Assembly: GCA_947468255.1 (NCBI GenBank)
Contig: CANIMM010000002.1
Span: forward strand, 1-34,668
Direction of reading: 5' to 3'
Source: Chitinophagaceae bacterium
GTDB taxonomy: Bacteria > Bacteroidota > Bacteroidia > Chitinophagales > Chitinophagaceae
Length of the DNA stretch: 34,668 nucleotides
Part shown: positions 32,246 to 34,668 of the stretch, piece by piece
Layout of the letters: each line of letters begins with the position of its first letter
Position numbering within the stretch: position 1 is the first letter of the stretch
Notes under the pieces: generated by a model
Database searches by the model: none
What the model was told of the DNA's origin: nothing
The model's input: only the letters and a program-made list of their open reading frames with translations
Translations under genes and position numbers: made by a program

Positions 32246-33205
32246 ATGCAAAAAGAGAAAATATTAGTAGTGGGAGCCTCTGGTCAAATCGGGGTAGAAC
32301 TTACCCTAGCCCTGAGAAAAATATATGGCAATGCGAATGTGCTGGCAAGTGATTTAAGAGAGGAAAATGAATTATTGAAGGGCACGGGACCATATGTTAG
32401 TTTGGATGTGATGAACAAGGAAATGCTGCATGTACAAGTGATTCGACAAAATATCACCCAGATCTATCTATTGGCAGCGATCTTGTCTGCTACGGGTGAA
32501 AAAAATCCCAACCTTGCTTGGAGTATCAATATGCAAAGTCTGCTTAATGTATTGGATATTGCCAAGGAAGAAAAAATCCACAAGGTATTTTGGCCTAGCT
32601 CCGTGGCAGTTTTTGGCCCTACATCGCCCAGGCAAAACTGCCCACAGCAAACCGTTATCGAGCCCATTACGGTGTACGGGATCAGTAAGTATGCCGGCGA
32701 ATTTTGGTGCAATTATTATCACCAACGTTGGGGAATAGACGTAAGAAGTATTCGTTATCCAGGATTAATTAGTTATAAAAGTGCACCCGGTGGGGGAACG
32801 ACCGATTATGCAATAGAAATATTTCATGAAGCGGTAGCAGAAAAAAAGTATCAATGTTTTTTAAAAGAGGATACCTATCTGCCGATGATGTATATGCCGG
32901 ATGCCATTCAGGCTACCATTGAATTGATGGAAGCACCAGAGGAAAAAATTAAGGCCCGCACTGCATATAATATTTCAGGCATGAGTTTTTCTCCTAAAGA
33001 AATTGCAGCCGAGATTAAAAAGTATATACCTGGGTTTTCAGTGAGCTATCAACCCGATTACCGTCAAGCGATTGCCGATAGTTGGCCACAAAGCATTGAC
33101 GATGCGGAGGCTAGAAATGATTGGGGCTGGAAGGAAGCGTATAATCTTGAGCGAATGACAAAAGATATGTTGGTAAATTTAGCACCTACCCAATTTGTAA
33201 AGTAG
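32246..33205 (+). CDS. L-threonine 3-dehydrogenase, SDR type
   Basis: The 319-residue protein is an extended short-chain dehydrogenase. The NAD motif VVGASGQIG is at 8-16, the catalytic Tyr144/Lys148 are in TVYGISKYAGE, and Ser118-Ser119 in WPSSVAVFG supply the third residue. RYPGLISYKSAPGGGTTDYAIEIFHEAV near 170-197 is the signature of the animal/Bacteroidota-type threonine dehydrogenase, distinct from the zinc-dependent E. coli Tdh. It oxidises threonine to 2-amino-3-ketobutyrate, normally followed by the ligase Kbl, whose gene is not in this window. The plsX gene converges on it, with 15 bases between the stops. Confidence 0.9.
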   Translation: MQKEKILVVGASGQIGVELTLALRKIYGNANVLASDLREENELLKGTGPYVSLDVMNKEMLHVQVIRQNITQIYLLAAILSATGEKNPNLAWSINMQSLLNVLDIAKEEKIHKVFWPSSVAVFGPTSPRQNCPQQTVIEPITVYGISKYAGEFWCNYYHQRWGIDVRSIRYPGLISYKSAPGGGTTDYAIEIFHEAVAEKKYQCFLKEDTYLPMMYMPDAIQATIELMEAPEEKIKARTAYNISGMSFSPKEIAAEIKKYIPGFSVSYQPDYRQAIADSWPQSIDDAEARNDWGWKEAYNLERMTKDMLVNLAPTQFVK

Positions 33206-33220
33206 GAGGTATTGGATAGG

Positions 33221-34168
33221 CTATGTTTGCGAACTAAAAATGTCTTTCATTTTTTGCATCAAATCTTTGGCAATCATCCTCTCGGCTGTAAGAATCATAT
33301 TTTTAAAAGCAAGTGCATGTGAGATGCCATGTCCAATTACAACAGGTTTTGCAACCCCTAGGACCGGCACACCGCCATATACTTCAAAATTAAAACGTTC
33401 AAAATGTTCATCGTGTATTCCTCTACGTTGCACGAGATCGTAAACACTTTCTGCCAGTTTTAAGACTACATTACCAGTAAATCCCTCGCAAACCATCACA
33501 TCTGCCTTATCTATTAAGACATCTCTTCCTTCAATATTGCCAATGAAATTAATGTGCTTGTTTTCTTTCAGTAAAGGATAGGCTGCCTGGGTAAGTAGGT
33601 TACCTTTTCCTTCTTCCTCACCTAGGTTAATGAGCCCTACTTTTGGATTAGGGTAACCAAGAATATGTTCGGAATACAATGCGCCGAGGGTGGCAAATTG
33701 AGCCAAGTTTTCGGGTTTGCAATCTGAATTGATACCAGCGTCTACCAATAGACCAAGTTTGCCGTTCTCTCTAGGGATGTAGGCGCCAATAGTAGGTCGT
33801 GAAACGCCTTCTATTGCCTTAATGCTGAATAATGATCCCACCATCATGGCGCCGGTATTGCCAGCGCTAATAAATGCATCCGTTTTGCCGGAAGCTAGTA
33901 ATTCAAATCCGATGGCGATGGAGGATTGTGGTTTTTCACGAAGTGCCTTGGTAGGATGCTCTTGCATACCGATTACCTCAGCAGCATGCAGTACAGTGAT
34001 GGAGTCGGTAGGTATGGAATGTGCCAATAGCAACGCTTCCACGATGGCTTTGTCGCCAATCAGTGTTAGGGTTGTATTTTTATCTCCTTCGGCTATAAAA
34101 AGCGAAATACCTTTTACTGCTTCCAGCGGGGCATAATCGCCACCCATCATATCAAGGGCAATATTCAT
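33221..34168 (-). CDS. plsX: Phosphate acyltransferase PlsX
   Basis: The 315-residue protein begins MNIALDMMGGDYAP, the invariant PlsX start. It continues with VIGMQEHPTKALREKPQSSIAIG, AFISAGNTGAMMVGS, GLLVDAGIN, LINLGEEEGKGN, FIGNIEGRDV and CEGFTGNVVLKLAE. It converts acyl-ACP to acyl-phosphate for PlsY in phospholipid synthesis, acting at the membrane surface. It follows rpmF and the DUF177 gene on the minus strand, the widely conserved yceD-rpmF-plsX order. A hairpin with a U-run (34189-34232) between rpmF and plsX may limit read-through. The fab genes that often come next are absent; a convergent threonine dehydrogenase gene is there instead. Confidence 0.97.
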   Translation of the reverse strand: MNIALDMMGGDYAPLEAVKGISLFIAEGDKNTTLTLIGDKAIVEALLLAHSIPTDSITVLHAAEVIGMQEHPTKALREKPQSSIAIGFELLASGKTDAFISAGNTGAMMVGSLFSIKAIEGVSRPTIGAYIPRENGKLGLLVDAGINSDCKPENLAQFATLGALYSEHILGYPNPKVGLINLGEEEGKGNLLTQAAYPLLKENKHINFIGNIEGRDVLIDKADVMVCEGFTGNVVLKLAESVYDLVQRRGIHDEHFERFNFEVYGGVPVLGVAKPVVIGHGISHALAFKNMILTAERMIAKDLMQKMKDIFSSQT

Positions 34169-34188
34169 GGTACATTCATTAAATAAAA

Positions 34189-34232
34189 AATTCTAAGTCA
34201 TAAATTCTTCATCGAATTTAGAACTTAGAATT
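34189..34232 (-). terminator. Hairpin between rpmF and plsX, possible attenuator
   Basis: Outer arms AATTCTAAGT (34189-34198) and ACTTAGAATT (34223-34232) pair perfectly. Inner arms TAAATTC (34201-34207) and GAATTTA (34214-34220) continue the stem after a 2-base mismatch. On the minus strand a U-run follows directly, so this looks like an intrinsic terminator inside the operon. Confidence 0.6.
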
Positions 34233-34248
34233 CAGCATTTGAAAAATA

Positions 34249-34443
34249 TTATGCTTTTAGGGGCGCTTTTTCAGCTACCACTTGTCCTTTGTAGTATAAT
34301 TTGCCTTCACTAACATGTGCACGGTGACGTACATGTGTTTCTCCGGTTGTCTTATCCACGGTTAACGTAGTTTCGCTTGCTTTATAATGCGTCCTTCTTT
34401 TTGCGCTGCGTTGTTGCGAATGGCGTCGTTTGGGATTTGGCAT
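34249..34443 (-). CDS. rpmF: 50S ribosomal protein L32
   Basis: The 64-residue basic protein starts MPNPKRRHSQQRSAKRRTHYKA, the conserved L32 N-terminus, and has the later HVRHRAHVSEGKLYYKGQVV. It has no Cys at all, so it is the zinc-independent form of L32. It lies between a DUF177 gene (96 bases upstream) and plsX (80 bases downstream) in the standard order, and expression of ribosomal and lipid genes may be linked through the shared transcript. Its stop is followed by the hairpin at 34189-34232. Confidence 0.97.
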   Translation of the reverse strand: MPNPKRRHSQQRSAKRRTHYKASETTLTVDKTTGETHVRHRAHVSEGKLYYKGQVVAEKAPLKA

Positions 34444-34539
34444 ATGGGTAAATTTTAGTTGATATTAATTGATAATTGTTTTAACTGATATTTAAATCCG
34501 ATGGGTGATAAATAGTTTCCATTATTACCCATTGATTAT

Positions 34540-34668
34540 TTACTCTTCACTTTTAAACTTTTCCAGGCCTTTCCAAATGGTTTGGGCATTTCTGGCATCT
34601 TCACTAATCCTCATTTCCTTCAACTTTTCTAACGCTTCATTATTGCATTGGGGTCCACCCATTTCTTC
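34540..34668 (-). CDS. DUF177 (YceD-like) protein, C-terminal fragment
   Basis: Only the last 42 codons and the stop are in the window; the frame stays open to the window end. The visible residues include a Cys in GGPQCNNEALEKLKEM, and the C-terminus reads NAQTIWKGLEKFKSEE. This suits the DUF177/YceD family, whose C-terminus has a Cys followed by a helix and a D/N-x-x-W/F-x-x-L-x-K-L motif. Position directly before rpmF supports the call. YceD proteins are linked to 23S rRNA accumulation in plants and bacteria. Confidence 0.7.
   Translation of the reverse strand, partial: EEMGGPQCNNEALEKLKEMRISEDARNAQTIWKGLEKFKSEE

Overview
The window looks like chromosomal DNA of a Bacteroidota bacterium, most likely Chitinophagaceae or a close relative. 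The reasons are AT-rich intergenic DNA, almost no Shine-Dalgarno sequences before starts, a few TAnnTTTG-type -7 boxes, and the gene content: DUF1080 proteins, a DUF4954 protein, a Porin_10-type putative porin, SDR-type L-threonine dehydrogenase, mitochondrial-type aconitase and a DUF177-rpmF-plsX block. No rRNA, tRNA, transposase, prophage or CRISPR array was seen. Identifications rest on motif recognition without database searches.

Bases 1-7960 hold a same-strand run of seven genes: a 5'-truncated dehydrogenase/cytochrome c fusion, a ThuA-like protein, a ketose 3-epimerase-like TIM barrel, an MFS transporter, a second TIM-barrel isomerase/epimerase, a Gfo/Idh/MocA oxidoreductase and a secreted DUF1080 protein. 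Together these families suggest oxidative, 3-keto-sugar type glycoside breakdown: oxidation at C3, cleavage by DUF1080, then uptake and processing of the keto-sugar. A second DUF1080 gene lies at 9505-10194 (-), next to an NRAMP-like metal transporter (8184-9446, -) whose metal-site motifs are altered.

Bases 10195-21608 are mostly housekeeping: sucC (-), purine nucleoside phosphorylase and a porin (+), a possible 18-codon ORF overlapping a TlpA-type thioredoxin gene (+), a parvulin isomerase and a transglutaminase-fold protein without its catalytic Cys (both -), and then glmS and a DUF4954 beta-helix protein (+). Two unassigned short ORFs lie in the 388-base gap before glmS.

Bases 21637-25257 form a second catabolic module: an AraC-type regulator (-) divergent from a sodium:solute symporter and a DapA/NanA-family lyase (+). 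mgtE (-), a small SET-domain protein (+), a Gfo/Idh/MocA oxidoreductase (-), a small membrane protein (-) and aconitase (-) follow. The right end has a PspC-domain protein and threonine dehydrogenase (+), then plsX, rpmF and the 3' end of a DUF177 gene (all -).

The most unusual non-coding signal is a set of 7-bp tandem arrays (GGTGAAT/ATTCACC and variants) between two convergent gene pairs. At both sites the stop codons of the flanking genes fall in heptamer-like sequence. One site also carries a perfect 22-bp-arm hairpin.
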